From Pseudomonas sp. P818 (GTDB taxonomy: Bacteria; Pseudomonadota; Gammaproteobacteria; Pseudomonadales; Pseudomonadaceae), in the NCBI RefSeq assembly GCF_000418555.1, contig NZ_ATKM01000011.1:62001-126000 (forward strand): a stretch of 64,000 bases of DNA. The letters run 5' to 3'. Shown one piece after another: positions 43,898-52,993 of the stretch. A program made the position numbers and the translations under genes. Numbering within the stretch: position 1 is the first letter of the stretch; every line of letters begins with the position of its first letter. The notes beneath the pieces are model-generated. The model was given only the letters and a program-made list of their open reading frames with translations. It was not told the origin of the DNA and made no database searches.

Positions 43898-43964
43898 GAT
43901 GAGCCTCCTGAAAGTCAGCGAAGCCTAGCCAGGTTTTTCAGGCAAGTCATGAGGGGTGGCAGGA

Positions 43965-44094
43965 TTAGGCAAATATTTGCCAGTAATGGGCAAATGGCGG
44001 GTGATACAGAGTATTTCAAGCTGTCCTGCAACTCTGCGCACCCGCTTGGTGCAAATTCTGAGTCTGCAGTTTTAGGCAAGAATCTGCCAGTAAT
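43965..44094. promoter_or_regulatory. Twin 23-bp operator sites between araC-type gene and the small operon
   Basis: A 23-bp site at 43965-43987, TTAGGCAA at its start and TGCCAGTAAT at its end, recurs at 44072-44094 with 20 of 23 bases identical. The first contains the perfect 14-bp palindrome GGCAAATATTTGCC (43968-43981). A third GCAAA half-site is near 43989. Spacing between the two is 107 bp. Likely AraC-type binding sites. Confidence 0.65.
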
Positions 44095-44224
44095 CGACTA
44101 ACGCCCTGGTGACCTTCCTCTTAATCTCTGTAGCCATCGCGCCGTTCCTCTACGTCGGCTCGAAGCCATGCATTGGCGATGTACCCGCTGAGCGGTGCCC
44201 CACCTGTCAATCAAGGAGCGAACC

Positions 44225-44371
44225 ATGTCCAGCAAATGGTTGATCGCGCCACTGACGCTACTGCTGCTTGCCACGGCCTGGCTCGATTCCCGAACCGCCG
44301 GCGATGCGGTTTTTGCCGAGCCGCAAGCGGCGCCCCATGTATTGCAGCGAAACGCTGCCGGTATGTACTGA
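44225..44371 (+). CDS. Small secreted/membrane hypothetical protein
   Basis: A 48-residue protein; AAGGAG lies before its ATG. MSSKWLIAPLTLLLLATAWL is a signal or membrane segment, then a short polar tail (DSRTAGDAVFAEPQAAPHVL). I do not recognise it. Followed after 19 bp by the ABM-domain gene, with which it forms a probable operon divergent from the AraC regulator gene. Confidence 0.6.
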   Translation: MSSKWLIAPLTLLLLATAWLDSRTAGDAVFAEPQAAPHVLQRNAAGMY

Positions 44372-44390
44372 CTCATTCCAGGAGGTTGCC

Positions 44391-44690
44391 ATGAGCATCA
44401 TTCACCGTATGACCGTTCGCGCCCGCCAGGATCGCTCGACCCGGTTGGGGCAGTGCCTGGCTCGGCTGGACGAGGTAGGTCGGGACATTCCCGGTTGCCT
44501 GCGCCTACGGATTTTCTCTCTGCGCAGTGATCCGCTGACCTGGCAGGTAGAAGGGCAATGGCGCTCGGCGGCGGCGCGAGAAGCCTTTCTCGGCAGCGAA
44601 GGTCTGCGCCGGGTATTGGCACAGGCGATAGACGAAGCGCTGTTCAGCCATCTTGAATGCGCTGTGGAGCTGCAGCAGCAGGTGGCCTGA
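44391..44690 (+). CDS. ABM-domain (antibiotic biosynthesis monooxygenase-like) protein
   Basis: A 99-residue protein preceded by AGGAGG. It has the ferredoxin-like ABM-fold pattern: MSIIHRMTVRARQDRSTRLG, GCLRLRIFSLRSDPLTWQVEGQW, and C-terminal helix (SAAAREAFLGSEGLRRVLAQA). Such proteins are often quinol or polyketide monooxygenases, or act as dimeric stress proteins. Substrate unknown. It probably responds to the divergent AraC regulator. Confidence 0.7.
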   Translation: MSIIHRMTVRARQDRSTRLGQCLARLDEVGRDIPGCLRLRIFSLRSDPLTWQVEGQWRSAAAREAFLGSEGLRRVLAQAIDEALFSHLECAVELQQQVA

Positions 44691-44765
44691 GTCGGCTGCG
44701 GTAGTCTTCGCAGGGCGTTCTAAAGCCGCTTGAGCTTGCCTTTGTGAATTTATCTCTATAGATTT

Positions 44766-44795
44766 TCATGAAATTAATTATTTTAAATTTCATGA
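44766..44795. promoter_or_regulatory. AT-rich inverted repeat before the putrescine operon
   Basis: TCATGAAATT (44766-44775) and AATTTCATGA (44786-44795) are exact complements with a 10-bp A/T spacer. It ends 7 bp before the ATG of the FAD oxidase gene. A likely operator of the XRE-cupin regulator encoded as the second gene. Confidence 0.6.
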
Positions 44796-44802
44796 GTCGT
44801 CT

Positions 44803-46092
44803 ATGTTTCGCCACGCCAGTGAGCACGTCGACAGCTACTACGCCCATAGTTGCAAGGAGCGACTGACGCCGTATCCCGCTTTGCAGGGGCAGCTGCAGTG
44901 CGATGTGCTGGTCATCGGTGCCGGCTTCAGTGGCCTGCATACCGCCTTGCGCCTGGCCGAGGCTGGGCGGCGGGTGATCGTTCTGGAAGCCAGCCGGGTG
45001 GCCTGGGCCGCGTCTGGGCGCAACGGTGGGCAGGCGATTCTCGGTTGGTCCTGCGACATGCCGCCGCTGGAGAAAACGCTCGGCATCGAGCGTGCTCGCC
45101 GCCTGTGGGACGGCATGGCCTGGGCTGCGCGGGAACTGCGCGAATTGCCGCAGCGCCATGGCTTCGATTGCGATTACCGCCGTGGCCATCTGTGGGCGGC
45201 GGTGCTGCCAAGGCGGGTGGCGTTGCTGCACGAATGGCAGGAGGAGGCCGCCTACAAGTGGGGGCACCGCGCGCTGCAGTTCGTCTCCCGTCAGCAGATG
45301 CCGGAGTGGGTCGCCAGCGAGCGCTATCACGCCGGCCTTTACGACCCCGAGGCCGGGCATCTCAACCCGCTCAAGCTGGCGCTCGGCCTGGCCGAGGCCT
45401 TCGTCCGCGCCGGTGGGCAGATCTTCGAGCAGAGTCGCGCGCTGAGCCAGGAAGCTCATGGCGCCGGCTATCGGGTGCGTACCGAGCACGGCTGCGTGCA
45501 GGCTGACAACCTGGTGCTGGCCTGCAATACCTATATCGACGATCTGGAGCCACGCCTGGCACGGCGCATCCTGCCAGTCGGCACCTACCAGATCGCCACC
45601 GAACCGCTGGGCACCGAGCGCGCCGAGGCATTGCTGCCGCGCAATGCCTGCGTTACCGACAACCAGTTCGTACTCGACTATTTCCGCCGCACGCCGGATC
45701 ACCGTCTGCTGTTCGGCGGCGGTTGCACCTATCTGGGCGGCCTGCCGAAGAACATGGCGGCGGCAACGCGGCCGTTCCTCGAGCGCGTCTTCCCGCAACT
45801 GTCGGGCGTGGCCATCGACTTCGCCTGGGGCGGGCATATCGACGTCACCCGTGCACGTACGCCGGATGTCGGCAGCGAGAATGGCCGCTACTGGCTGCAG
45901 GGCTTCTCCGGTCATGGCGTGCTGCCCACGCTCGCGGCTGCGCGGGCGGTCAGTGACGCGATTCTCGGCAATGACGATGAGCTGGCGCTGTACCAGCAAC
46001 TGCGCAATCCCGACTTTCCCTTCGGCGAGCGCCTGGCGGCGCCGCTGGAGGCTGTCGGCAAGGCCTGGTACCGACTTAGAGATTACTTCTGA
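44803..46092 (+). CDS. Gamma-glutamylputrescine oxidase-like FAD oxidoreductase
   Basis: A 429-residue D-amino-acid-oxidase-type flavoenzyme. The dinucleotide motif LVIGAGFSGLHTALRLAEAGRRVIVLE is at about residues 36-62, followed by the RVAWAASGRNGGQ region near 66. N-terminal MFRHASEHVDSYYAHS and the overall length match PuuB/OrdL, which oxidises gamma-glutamylputrescine to the aldehyde. First gene of a four-gene polyamine operon; the next ATG follows at 2 bp. Confidence 0.85.
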   Translation: MFRHASEHVDSYYAHSCKERLTPYPALQGQLQCDVLVIGAGFSGLHTALRLAEAGRRVIVLEASRVAWAASGRNGGQAILGWSCDMPPLEKTLGIERARRLWDGMAWAARELRELPQRHGFDCDYRRGHLWAAVLPRRVALLHEWQEEAAYKWGHRALQFVSRQQMPEWVASERYHAGLYDPEAGHLNPLKLALGLAEAFVRAGGQIFEQSRALSQEAHGAGYRVRTEHGCVQADNLVLACNTYIDDLEPRLARRILPVGTYQIATEPLGTERAEALLPRNACVTDNQFVLDYFRRTPDHRLLFGGGCTYLGGLPKNMAAATRPFLERVFPQLSGVAIDFAWGGHIDVTRARTPDVGSENGRYWLQGFSGHGVLPTLAAARAVSDAILGNDDELALYQQLRNPDFPFGERLAAPLEAVGKAWYRLRDYF

Positions 46093-46093
46093 G

Positions 46094-46651
46094 ATGGACA
46101 AGAACGAAGAAATGGCAGCGCTGGCTGTCCTGATTCACGACCTGCGCAAGCACAAGAAGGTCACCCTCAACGAGCTGGCCGAATGTATCGGCCGTTCCGT
46201 GGGCTTTCTGTCGCAGGTCGAGCGTGGCCTGTCGCGCCCCACGGTGGCGGACCTGACGGCGATCAGCGAGGCGCTCGACGTGCCCACCACCTATTTCTAC
46301 AACCTGCCCAAACCCAAGGCGCTGGACTGGGTCACCCGCCCTGACGAGCGCCGCACCCTGTATCTGGCTGGTGGCATCACCGACATCATGGCATCGCCCA
46401 CTCTGCAGGGCGCCTTCATGGTGGTCGATAGCCTGCTCGAGCCTGGTGCCAGCAGTGGCGAACGGCAGATGAGCGACCGCTCGGAGCAGGCCGGCTACGT
46501 GCTCGAAGGCCAGCTTACCCTGTGGCTGGGCGAGGACGAACAGAGCGCCACCCTGTATCCCGGCGACGCCTTCCAGGTGCCGAGCTACGCGCGCCTGCGC
46601 TATGCCAACCAGGGTGAAACGCCTGCGCGCGTGCTGTGGATCTACACCTGA
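46094..46651 (+). CDS. XRE-cupin transcriptional regulator, PuuR-like
   Basis: A 185-residue regulator starting MDKNEEMAALAVLIHD (ATG at 46094). N-terminal helix-turn-helix: LRKHKKVTLNELAECIGRSVGFLSQVERGLSRPTVADLTAISEAL; C-terminal cupin with PGASSGERQ and GDAFQVPSYARLRY. This is the layout of PuuR, the putrescine-responsive repressor. It lies within the operon it should control and may bind the AT-rich repeat at 44766. Confidence 0.85.
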   Translation: MDKNEEMAALAVLIHDLRKHKKVTLNELAECIGRSVGFLSQVERGLSRPTVADLTAISEALDVPTTYFYNLPKPKALDWVTRPDERRTLYLAGGITDIMASPTLQGAFMVVDSLLEPGASSGERQMSDRSEQAGYVLEGQLTLWLGEDEQSATLYPGDAFQVPSYARLRYANQGETPARVLWIYT

Positions 46652-46679
46652 ACCTACTCGTGAACCGGAAACAATCATA

Positions 46680-48026
46680 ATGAACGCCACCCGAGTCGAG
46701 CTGCTCGATGAAGTCCGCCAATTCCGCCAGGCCCACCCCGAGGTGCGCTTCGTCGACCTGATCTGCCTGGACATCCCCGGGCATTTCTACGGCAAGCGCT
46801 ATCCCATCGAGATGCTGGAAAAGGTCGCCGCCGGCTGCGCCCTCAAGCTGCCGCAGAACTGTGTACTGCTGGGTGCCCAGGGCGGGCTCTACGAGATCGG
46901 CGACTACTGCTTCCATGACGGCGACCCGGACGCGCCTCGCCGCTTGATTCCCGGCACGCTCAAGCTGGTGAACTGGGAGCGCCAGCCGCTGGGGCAGATG
47001 CTGATCAGCTCCGACGGCACCGAAGCGCCCATCGAGTTCGAGCCGCGCGAGGTACTGGCGCGCGTGGTGCAGCGCCTGGCCGCGCGTGGCATCCGCCCGG
47101 TGGTGGCCTTCGAACTGGAGTTCTACCTGTTCGACAAGGCGCTCAAGGACGGTCTGCCGCAGTACCCGCGCGATGATCTGAGCGGCGATGCCGACGACCA
47201 GCCGAACATGCATATCGAGCGGCTTTCGCGCTTCGCCGAGGTGCTCGACGACATCAGCGAGACGGCGCGGCTGCAGGGCATCGACACCACGGTGATCACC
47301 GCCGAGATTGGCCCGGGGCAGTTCGAGATCAACTTCAGCCATAACGCCGACCCGATGCAGGCGGCCGACTGGTCGGCGCTGTTCTGCCGGGTGACCCGAG
47401 GCGTGGCCCTGAAACACGGCCATCGCGCCAGCTTCATGGCCAAGCCTTATCTGCAGTATCCCGGAAGCGGCATGCATATCCACGTCAGCCTGTACGACGA
47501 GGCCGGTGACAACCTGCTGGCCCGCGACGAGCAGCGCCCTCTACGCCATGCCGTGGCCGGGTGCCTGGAACTGCTGCCGGAGCTGATGCCGATCTACGCG
47601 CCCAATCACAACAGCTATCGTCGCTTCGGCGCCCAGGTGAACTCGGCGAGCAAGGCCAGCTGGGGTTTTGAAGACCGTGACGCCTGCGTGCGCATTCCCG
47701 AGTCCGACGCGCGCAACCTGCGCCTGGAGTTCCGCCTGCCGGGCGCCGATGCCAACCCCTATCTGGTGCTGGCGGCGTTGCTGACCAGCATCGAACAGGG
47801 TCTCGATGCCCAGGTCGAGCCCATCGCACCGCTGAATGATGACCGCGAAAGCGGCGTCGACTTTCCCAAGGACATGCTCGACGCCGTGCGCCGCATGCAG
47901 GCCAGCGAGCGCGTTGCCGCGGGTCTCGGCAGCGAGTTCGTCATGGTTTATTGCGAGAACAAACGCCAGGATCACCTGGCCTTCATGCACGACATCAGCC
48001 CGCGCGAATACCGCTGGTACCTTTGA
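46680..48026 (+). CDS. Gamma-glutamylputrescine synthetase (glutamine synthetase family)
   Basis: A 448-residue glutamine-synthetase-type enzyme beginning MNATRVELLDEVRQF. Active-site stretches: VVAFELEFYLF near residue 141, TAEIGPGQFEINF near 207, YPGSGMHIHVSL near 260, NHNSYRR near 308 and LRLEFRLPGADANPYL near 347. It is shorter than GlnA and fits the PuuA/SpuI group, which joins glutamate to putrescine with ATP. Third gene of the polyamine operon. Confidence 0.85.
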   Translation: MNATRVELLDEVRQFRQAHPEVRFVDLICLDIPGHFYGKRYPIEMLEKVAAGCALKLPQNCVLLGAQGGLYEIGDYCFHDGDPDAPRRLIPGTLKLVNWERQPLGQMLISSDGTEAPIEFEPREVLARVVQRLAARGIRPVVAFELEFYLFDKALKDGLPQYPRDDLSGDADDQPNMHIERLSRFAEVLDDISETARLQGIDTTVITAEIGPGQFEINFSHNADPMQAADWSALFCRVTRGVALKHGHRASFMAKPYLQYPGSGMHIHVSLYDEAGDNLLARDEQRPLRHAVAGCLELLPELMPIYAPNHNSYRRFGAQVNSASKASWGFEDRDACVRIPESDARNLRLEFRLPGADANPYLVLAALLTSIEQGLDAQVEPIAPLNDDRESGVDFPKDMLDAVRRMQASERVAAGLGSEFVMVYCENKRQDHLAFMHDISPREYRWYL

Positions 48027-48049
48027 TGTCACGGATAGAAGGAGGCGAC

Positions 48050-49429
48050 ATGAACAAGGCCGCAAACAACCCCAACACCGCACACTGGCAGGCTCTGAGT
48101 CAGGCTCACCACCTGGCACCGTTCAGTGACTACAAGCAGTTGGCCGAAAAAGGTCCGCGCATCATCACCGAGGCCAAGGGCGTGCACCTGTGGGACAGCG
48201 AGGGCAACAAGATCCTCGATGGTATGGCCGGCCTGTGGTGCGTGGCCGTCGGCTATGGCCGCGAGGAGCTGGTCGCTGCGGCTTCCAAACAGATGTTGCA
48301 GTTGCCGTTCTACAACACCTTCTTCCAGACCGCGCACCCGCCGGTACTGGAGCTGGCCCATGCCATCTCCCAGCTGGCGCCGGCCGGCATGAACCACGTG
48401 TTCTTTACCGGTTCGGGCTCCGAAGGCAACGACACCATGCTGCGCCTGGTGCGCCACTACTGGGCGTGCAAGGGGCAGCCGAACAAGAAGATCATCATCG
48501 GCCGCGACAATGGTTACCACGGCTCCACCGTGGCCGGCGCCAGCCTCGGTGGCATGAAGTTCATGCATGAGCAGGGCGACCTGCCGATCCCCGGTATCGC
48601 CCATATCCCGCAGCCCTACTGGTTCGGTGAGGGTGGCGACCAGTCGCCCGAGGAGTTCGGCATCTGGGCTGCCGACCAACTGGAGAAGAAGATTCTCGAA
48701 CTGGGTGAGGAAAACGTGGCGGCCTTTATCGCCGAGCCGATCCAGGGCGCGGGCGGTGTGATCATACCGCCGGAAACCTACTGGCCGCGCATCAAGGAAA
48801 TCCTCGGTAAGTACGACATTCTGTTCGTCGCCGACGAGGTGATCTGCGGCTTTGGCCGCACCGGGGAATGGTTCGGCAGCCAGTACTACGACCTCAAGCC
48901 GGACCTGATGACCATCGCCAAGGGCCTTACCAGCGGCTACGTGCCGATGGGCGGACTGATCGTCAGCGACAAGGTGTTCGATGTGATCGAGGCGCATGGC
49001 GATTTCAACCACGGCTTCACCTATTCCGGTCATCCGGTAGCGGCTGCGGTGGGCCTGGAGAACCTGCGCATTCTCAAGGAAGAGGGCATCGTCGAGCGGG
49101 TGAAGGCGGAAACGGCACCCTATTTGCAGCGACGACTGCGGGAGCTGGCGGATCATCCTCTGGTGGGCGAAGTGCGCGGCATCGGCATGCTCGGCGCCAT
49201 CGAATTGGTGCAGGACAAGGCGACGCGCAAACGTTATCCGGGTGACAAGGCGGTTGGCATGATCTGCCGCGGCCACTGCTTCAACAACGGTCTGATCATG
49301 CGCGCTGTGGGCGACACCATGATCATTGCCCCGCCTCTGGTGATCAGCCAGGCGGAAATAGACGAACTGGTGGAAAAAGCACGCAAGTGCCTGGATCTGA
49401 CCTGGGAGCAGGTTCGTGGTCTGGCGTAA
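48050..49429 (+). CDS. spuC: Putrescine/polyamine:pyruvate aminotransferase
   Basis: A 459-residue class III aminotransferase starting MNKAANNPNTAHWQALSQ, with AAGGAGG upstream. PLP-binding motifs: GSGSEGNDTMLRLVRHY near residue 118, DEVICGFGRTG near 261, and the Schiff-base lysine in MTIAKGLTSGYVPMG near 288. Length and motifs match SpuC, which moves the amino group of putrescine to pyruvate to give 4-aminobutanal. Last gene of the operon, followed by a REP pair and a terminator. Confidence 0.85.
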   Translation: MNKAANNPNTAHWQALSQAHHLAPFSDYKQLAEKGPRIITEAKGVHLWDSEGNKILDGMAGLWCVAVGYGREELVAAASKQMLQLPFYNTFFQTAHPPVLELAHAISQLAPAGMNHVFFTGSGSEGNDTMLRLVRHYWACKGQPNKKIIIGRDNGYHGSTVAGASLGGMKFMHEQGDLPIPGIAHIPQPYWFGEGGDQSPEEFGIWAADQLEKKILELGEENVAAFIAEPIQGAGGVIIPPETYWPRIKEILGKYDILFVADEVICGFGRTGEWFGSQYYDLKPDLMTIAKGLTSGYVPMGGLIVSDKVFDVIEAHGDFNHGFTYSGHPVAAAVGLENLRILKEEGIVERVKAETAPYLQRRLRELADHPLVGEVRGIGMLGAIELVQDKATRKRYPGDKAVGMICRGHCFNNGLIMRAVGDTMIIAPPLVISQAEIDELVEKARKCLDLTWEQVRGLA

Positions 49430-49436
49430 CGCGTGA

Positions 49437-49561
49437 TTCGCGGCTGAAGCCGCTCCTACAGGCGCAGCAGCGTTGGTGTAATTCGCGGCTGGGCGGCATT
49501 CCGCTTTAGCCGAGAAGGACTACAAACCCTGCCTTTGTGTAGGAGCGGCTTCAGCCGCGAA
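49437..49561. repeat. Paired inverted REP units after the polyamine operon
   Basis: TTCGCGGCTGAAGCCGCTCC.. (49437-49460) and its perfect 24-bp complement at 49538-49561 are 77 bp apart, forming a tail-to-tail REP doublet (REPIN-like). Confidence 0.75.
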
Positions 49562-49577
49562 GGACGATGAGCAAGAG

Positions 49578-49611
49578 AAAACCCCGCGACCGGTGACGGT
49601 GGCGGGGTTTT
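49578..49611. terminator. Bidirectional rho-independent terminator
   Basis: AAAACCCCGC (49578-49587) and GCGGGGTTTT (49602-49611), followed by GTTTTT. Serves the polyamine operon on the plus strand and the alpha/beta hydrolase gene on the minus strand. Confidence 0.85.
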
Positions 49612-49624
49612 GTTTTTCAGCCGG

Positions 49625-50641
49625 TTACTTGAGGCTGTTCTTCAGCGTTTGCGCAGCCTGATCCATGGCGGAGCGTACCGCCGGGACTTCAGCCAGCACG
49701 TTGAGCAGGCCGTAGTCGTGGATCATGCCGTTGTAGCGTACGGCGGTCACCGGCACACCGGCGGCGTCCAGGCGGCGGGCGTAGGCTTCGCCTTCGTCGC
49801 GCAGCACATCCATCTCGGCGGTCTGCACCAGGGTAGGTGGCAGGCCTTTGAGCTGTTCCAGGCTGGCGCGCAGCGGCGATGCATGGATCTCGTTACGCTG
49901 CTTGGGGTCGGTGGTGTAGTTGTCCCAGAACCATTCCATCATGCCGCGGGTCAGGAAGTGGCCTTCGGAGAACTGGTTGTAGGAAGCATTATTGAAATTG
50001 GCATCGGTCACCGGCCACAGCAGTACCTGAGCGCGCAGTTTGGGTGTGCCGGCTTCCTTGGCCTTGATGGCCACCACGGCCGCCATGTTTCCGCCGACGC
50101 TGTTGCCGGCCACGGCCAGACGCGAACCGTCGACACCGATCTGGCTGCCGTTCTCGGCCACCCATTTGGTGGCGGCGTAGGCCTGATTGATCGCGGTCGG
50201 GTACTTGGCCTCCGGCGATGGCGTGTAGTCGACGTAGATCGCCGCGGCGCCGGAACCCACTACCAGGTCGCGGATCAGGCGCTCGTGGGTCGGATAATCG
50301 CCCAGCACCCAGCCGCCACCGTGGAAGAACATGAAGCCCGGCAGAATGCCGCGCGCACCTTCGGGACGTACCACCTTGAGGGTGAGCGACTGGCCATTCA
50401 CCTGAATCACCTTGGTGTCGATCACGGTGCCTGACAAATCCACCTTGACGCTCGCCTGAGCGCCGACCAGCACGGCACGGGCGTCTTTCGGCGAGAGGGT
50501 TTCCAGCGGCTGGCCACCACCGCTTGCCAGTGCATTGAGAAAGCCCTGGGTGGTACGTTCCACGCCGGGGCTGCCGGCGGCGAAGCTGCTGTTGATGGCC
50601 AGGGCGAGCAAGCCAGCGGTGAGGGTGCGCGAGATTTTCAT
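49625..50641 (-). CDS. Alpha/beta hydrolase, hormone-sensitive-lipase type
   Basis: A 338-residue secreted esterase/lipase. Signal peptide MKISRTLTAGLLALAINSSFAA. The HSL oxyanion motif HGGGW is near residue 108; the nucleophile is in GNSVGGN near 186; the catalytic Asp region is near 281 (DVLRDEGEAY) and the His near 312 (MIHDYG). The usual GDSAGG has become GNSVGG. Substrate unknown. In the same direction as ohr, about 50 bp downstream of it, so they may share a transcript. Confidence 0.88.
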   Translation of the reverse strand: MKISRTLTAGLLALAINSSFAAGSPGVERTTQGFLNALASGGGQPLETLSPKDARAVLVGAQASVKVDLSGTVIDTKVIQVNGQSLTLKVVRPEGARGILPGFMFFHGGGWVLGDYPTHERLIRDLVVGSGAAAIYVDYTPSPEAKYPTAINQAYAATKWVAENGSQIGVDGSRLAVAGNSVGGNMAAVVAIKAKEAGTPKLRAQVLLWPVTDANFNNASYNQFSEGHFLTRGMMEWFWDNYTTDPKQRNEIHASPLRASLEQLKGLPPTLVQTAEMDVLRDEGEAYARRLDAAGVPVTAVRYNGMIHDYGLLNVLAEVPAVRSAMDQAAQTLKNSLK

Positions 50642-50692
50642 GTGCCTGTTCCTTTTAGTGGGAGGGCGCCGGGAAGCCCGGCGTCGGATCGG

Positions 50693-51118
50693 TCAGACGA
50701 TGGTCAAAGTGACGTCGATGTTGCCGCGGGTGGCGTTGGAGTACGGGCAGACGATGTGCGCGCGATCCACCAGGGTTTGTGCAGCTTCAGCGTCCAGGCC
50801 CGGCAGGCTGATGCGCAGTTCCACTTCGATGCCGAAGCCGGTGGGGATAGCGCCGATGCCGACGGTGCCTTCGATGAAGGTGTCCGCCGGGATGCTCAGC
50901 TTGTCGCGGGCGGCGACGAACTTCAGGGCGCCGAGGAAGCAGGCGGAGTAGCCGGCAGCGAACAGTTGTTCCGGGTTGGTGCCGTTACCGCCTGCGCCGC
51001 CGAGTTCTTTCGGGGTGGTCAGCGCGATGTCCAGGATGCCGTCGGAGGAGACGGCACGGCCTTCACGGCCGCCAAAGGCTTCAGCGGTAGCGCGGTAGAG
51101 AACGTTTTCGATAGTCAT
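50693..51118 (-). CDS. ohr: Organic hydroperoxide resistance protein
   Basis: A 141-residue Ohr/OsmC-fold peroxidase. The redox cysteines are C60 ([12 protein letters not shown]) and C124 ([10 protein letters not shown]). It reduces organic hydroperoxides with lipoylated partners. A MarR-type gene at 51476 on the same strand is the probable OhrR. An inverted repeat, TTGCGC-N11-GCGCAA, lies in the upstream region. Confidence 0.95.
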   Translation of the reverse strand: MTIENVLYRATAEAFGGREGRAVSSDGILDIALTTPKELGGAGGNGTNPEQLFAAGYSACFLGALKFVAARDKLSIPADTFIEGTVGIGAIPTGFGIEVELRISLPGLDAEAAQTLVDRAHIVCPYSNATRGNIDVTLTIV

Positions 51119-51200
51119 GGCGGTAATCCTCGATTAGGTAGTTGAAATGGATTGGTTCGCTAATATTTTGTGTGCTAACCATTTCCATAGGGCGAATGTA

Positions 51201-51223
51201 TTGCGCAAAATGTTAGCGCGCAA
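51201..51223. promoter_or_regulatory. Inverted repeat upstream of ohr
   Basis: TTGCGC (51201-51206) and GCGCAA (51218-51223), 11 bp apart, lie about 85 bp before the ohr ATG. It may be the OhrR operator, although classical OhrR boxes are A/T-rich. The ATTTTG/CTAATATT stretch at 51161-51170 is another candidate. Confidence 0.4.
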
Positions 51224-51475
51224 GTTAAATGAATGAATTATTTGGTTATACCGCGCCTGTTTTTTTTGAATAAGCAGATGACGCAAGGGTTGTGGCGACT
51301 CTTAAAGTGCTCTATGCGTCAGGCGTGTGGTCTCGCCAAGGTGTGTGTGCTGGACAAGCAGGCGTGCGACAAAACGCGCAGGCAGAGCGCACATGGCCAT
51401 TGCGTACTGGGCTACAGCGTCCAAGGAGGGGCTGGCTGAATGGTGAGAGGTGATGAACGTTGGCGTCGCCAGTGA

Positions 51476-51928
51476 TCAGAGCGCGTCTTGCAGATGGCTG
51501 CGCAGTTCGATCAAGTCGTCACGCAGCTTGGCCAACTGATCAATGTTCAATGCAGAAGCCTTGAGGATACAGGCGGGTAATGCCTTGGCCTGGTCGTGCA
51601 ATGCGCGTCCCTTTTCGGTGAGATAAAGCTGCACCACACGTTCATCCTGACTGCTGCGTTGGCGTTGCAGCAGGCCTTCGCTTTCCAGACGCTTGAGCAG
51701 AGGCGTCAACGAGCCGGGGTCGGTCAGCATGCGAGCACTGATTTCGCTGACGGTGATGCCCTCGTTTTCCCACAGCACCAGCATGGCCAGGTATTGCGGG
51801 TAGGTGAGACCGAGCGCCTGCAAAAGTGGCTTGTAGGTCTTGGTCATCATCAGCGAGGTGGAATAGAGGGCAAAGCAGAGCTGGTTATCCAGCATCAGCT
51901 CGGCGCAGGGTTCCACTTGGGTGGTCAT
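51476..51928 (-). CDS. MarR-family regulator, OhrR-like
   Basis: A 150-residue MarR regulator starting MTTQVEPCAELMLDNQLCFALYSTS (a 17-residue longer start at 51979 is possible). The reactive cysteine typical of OhrR is in LDNQLCFALYS near residue 18. The winged helix spans SEISARMLTDPGSLTPLLKRLESEGLLQRQRSSQDERVVQLYLTEKG at about 66-112. Close to ohr on the same strand, with a 350-bp gap. It should sense organic peroxide and release ohr. Confidence 0.85.
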   Translation of the reverse strand: MTTQVEPCAELMLDNQLCFALYSTSLMMTKTYKPLLQALGLTYPQYLAMLVLWENEGITVSEISARMLTDPGSLTPLLKRLESEGLLQRQRSSQDERVVQLYLTEKGRALHDQAKALPACILKASALNIDQLAKLRDDLIELRSHLQDAL

Positions 51929-51995
51929 GGCATTGGCCTGTGCAGGGTGGTTGACTTGTCGGCAAGTGGTGCGGGGCAACCCGCACCCGAAAGCA

Positions 51996-52346
51996 TCAGC
52001 CGCAGGAGATGCGGGTGATCACTCGCTGATCATCGACGTTGAGATTGAGGCGCTGACCATTGTATTCCAAGGTCACCACACTGTCGGGGGCCAGTATGCG
52101 GGCCGTGCTGGCGCCCGCTTGCTGACGCGCCTGTTCTAGCAGTTCCGGGGTTGCGGTCTTGCCCTTGAGGTTCTCGACTGCAGAAGAGGTGCAACCCTGG
52201 CTGGTATCGGCAGGCGTTGCCGACGGTTCGGATTTTTCGGCCGTGGTGCTGCAGCCGGCTGCGAACAGGGCAGCGGCAAGAATCAGGCTGAAACGAGTCT
52301 TGAAGTTCAACGCTGTGGGCTCCTTTGCCATTGGTATGGTTGTCAT
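51996..52346 (-). CDS. I78-family inhibitor-like lipoprotein
   Basis: A 116-residue protein with a lipobox signal ([13 protein letters not shown]). The C-terminal half has the I78 peptidase-inhibitor pattern: [37 protein letters not shown]. Such proteins may inhibit serine proteases in the periplasm. Its ATG overlaps the stop of yceH (ATGA), so the two are coupled; a second ATG at 52331 is possible. Confidence 0.78.
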   Translation of the reverse strand: MTTIPMAKEPTALNFKTRFSLILAAALFAAGCSTTAEKSEPSATPADTSQGCTSSAVENLKGKTATPELLEQARQQAGASTARILAPDSVVTLEYNGQRLNLNVDDQRVITRISCG

Positions 52347-52993
52347 TGCGCGCCCTCGAGGCGGGCCAGGCGCTCTTCGAGCGCAGCTATGCGCGCTTCC
52401 AGTTCGACCAGACGATCTTCGTTAGGTGCCCCAGCCTCGACTCGAGCGGCCGGACGGCTGGCCAGGAGGCTTCCCAGGTCAGCGGGTTCACCCAGCAAAT
52501 GCATGTAGCGATCCTCGCGCTGGCCACCTTGGCGCGGCAGCAATAGAGCCAGGCCTCGACCGATCAAACGCTCCAGCTGATGCTGGACTTCGGCCACATC
52601 GTCGAAGTCGTGCATGCGGTTGCTGCGCGTGAGCAATTCATTGAGGGTCTGCGGGCCGCGCAGCAACAGCAAACCGAGCAGTACCGTCTGCGGTTTGACC
52701 AGTTCCAGCTGCTTGTCGCAGCGTTGCTCCCAGCGGTCGGCGCGACTGCCCATGACCAGATGCACCAGGCCGCGGCCCTCCAGGCTGCGCAGATAACGTC
52801 CGACTTCGCCGGTTTCCAGGTTCATCAGGGGTTCGCGGCTGGTCTTCTGATTACAGGCCAGCTGCACCGCATTGAGTGTCAGCGGGTAGGTTTCCGGCGT
52901 GGTCAACTGCTTCTCGATCAGGCAACCGAGGATGCGCACTTCGACGGCGTGCAATGGGGTTTCACCAACCAGCGGGGAAGGAGTGTGCGACAT
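52343..52993 (-). CDS. YceH/DUF480 family protein
   Basis: A 216-residue YceH family protein: [46 protein letters not shown] at residues 14-59, two winged-helix-like repeats, and a C-terminal coiled-coil stretch ([17 protein letters not shown]). Function is not well known. It overlaps the I78-like gene at its 3' end. Confidence 0.88.
   Translation of the reverse strand: MSHTPSPLVGETPLHAVEVRILGCLIEKQLTTPETYPLTLNAVQLACNQKTSREPLMNLETGEVGRYLRSLEGRGLVHLVMGSRADRWEQRCDKQLELVKPQTVLLGLLLLRGPQTLNELLTRSNRMHDFDDVAEVQHQLERLIGRGLALLLPRQGGQREDRYMHLLGEPADLGSLLASRPAARVEAGAPNEDRLVELEARIAALEERLARLEGAQ

Noticed and set aside
44644..46101. A 485-codon minus-strand frame over the oxidase gene
   Set aside because: Antisense shadow of a clear FAD enzyme with its own ribosome-binding context.
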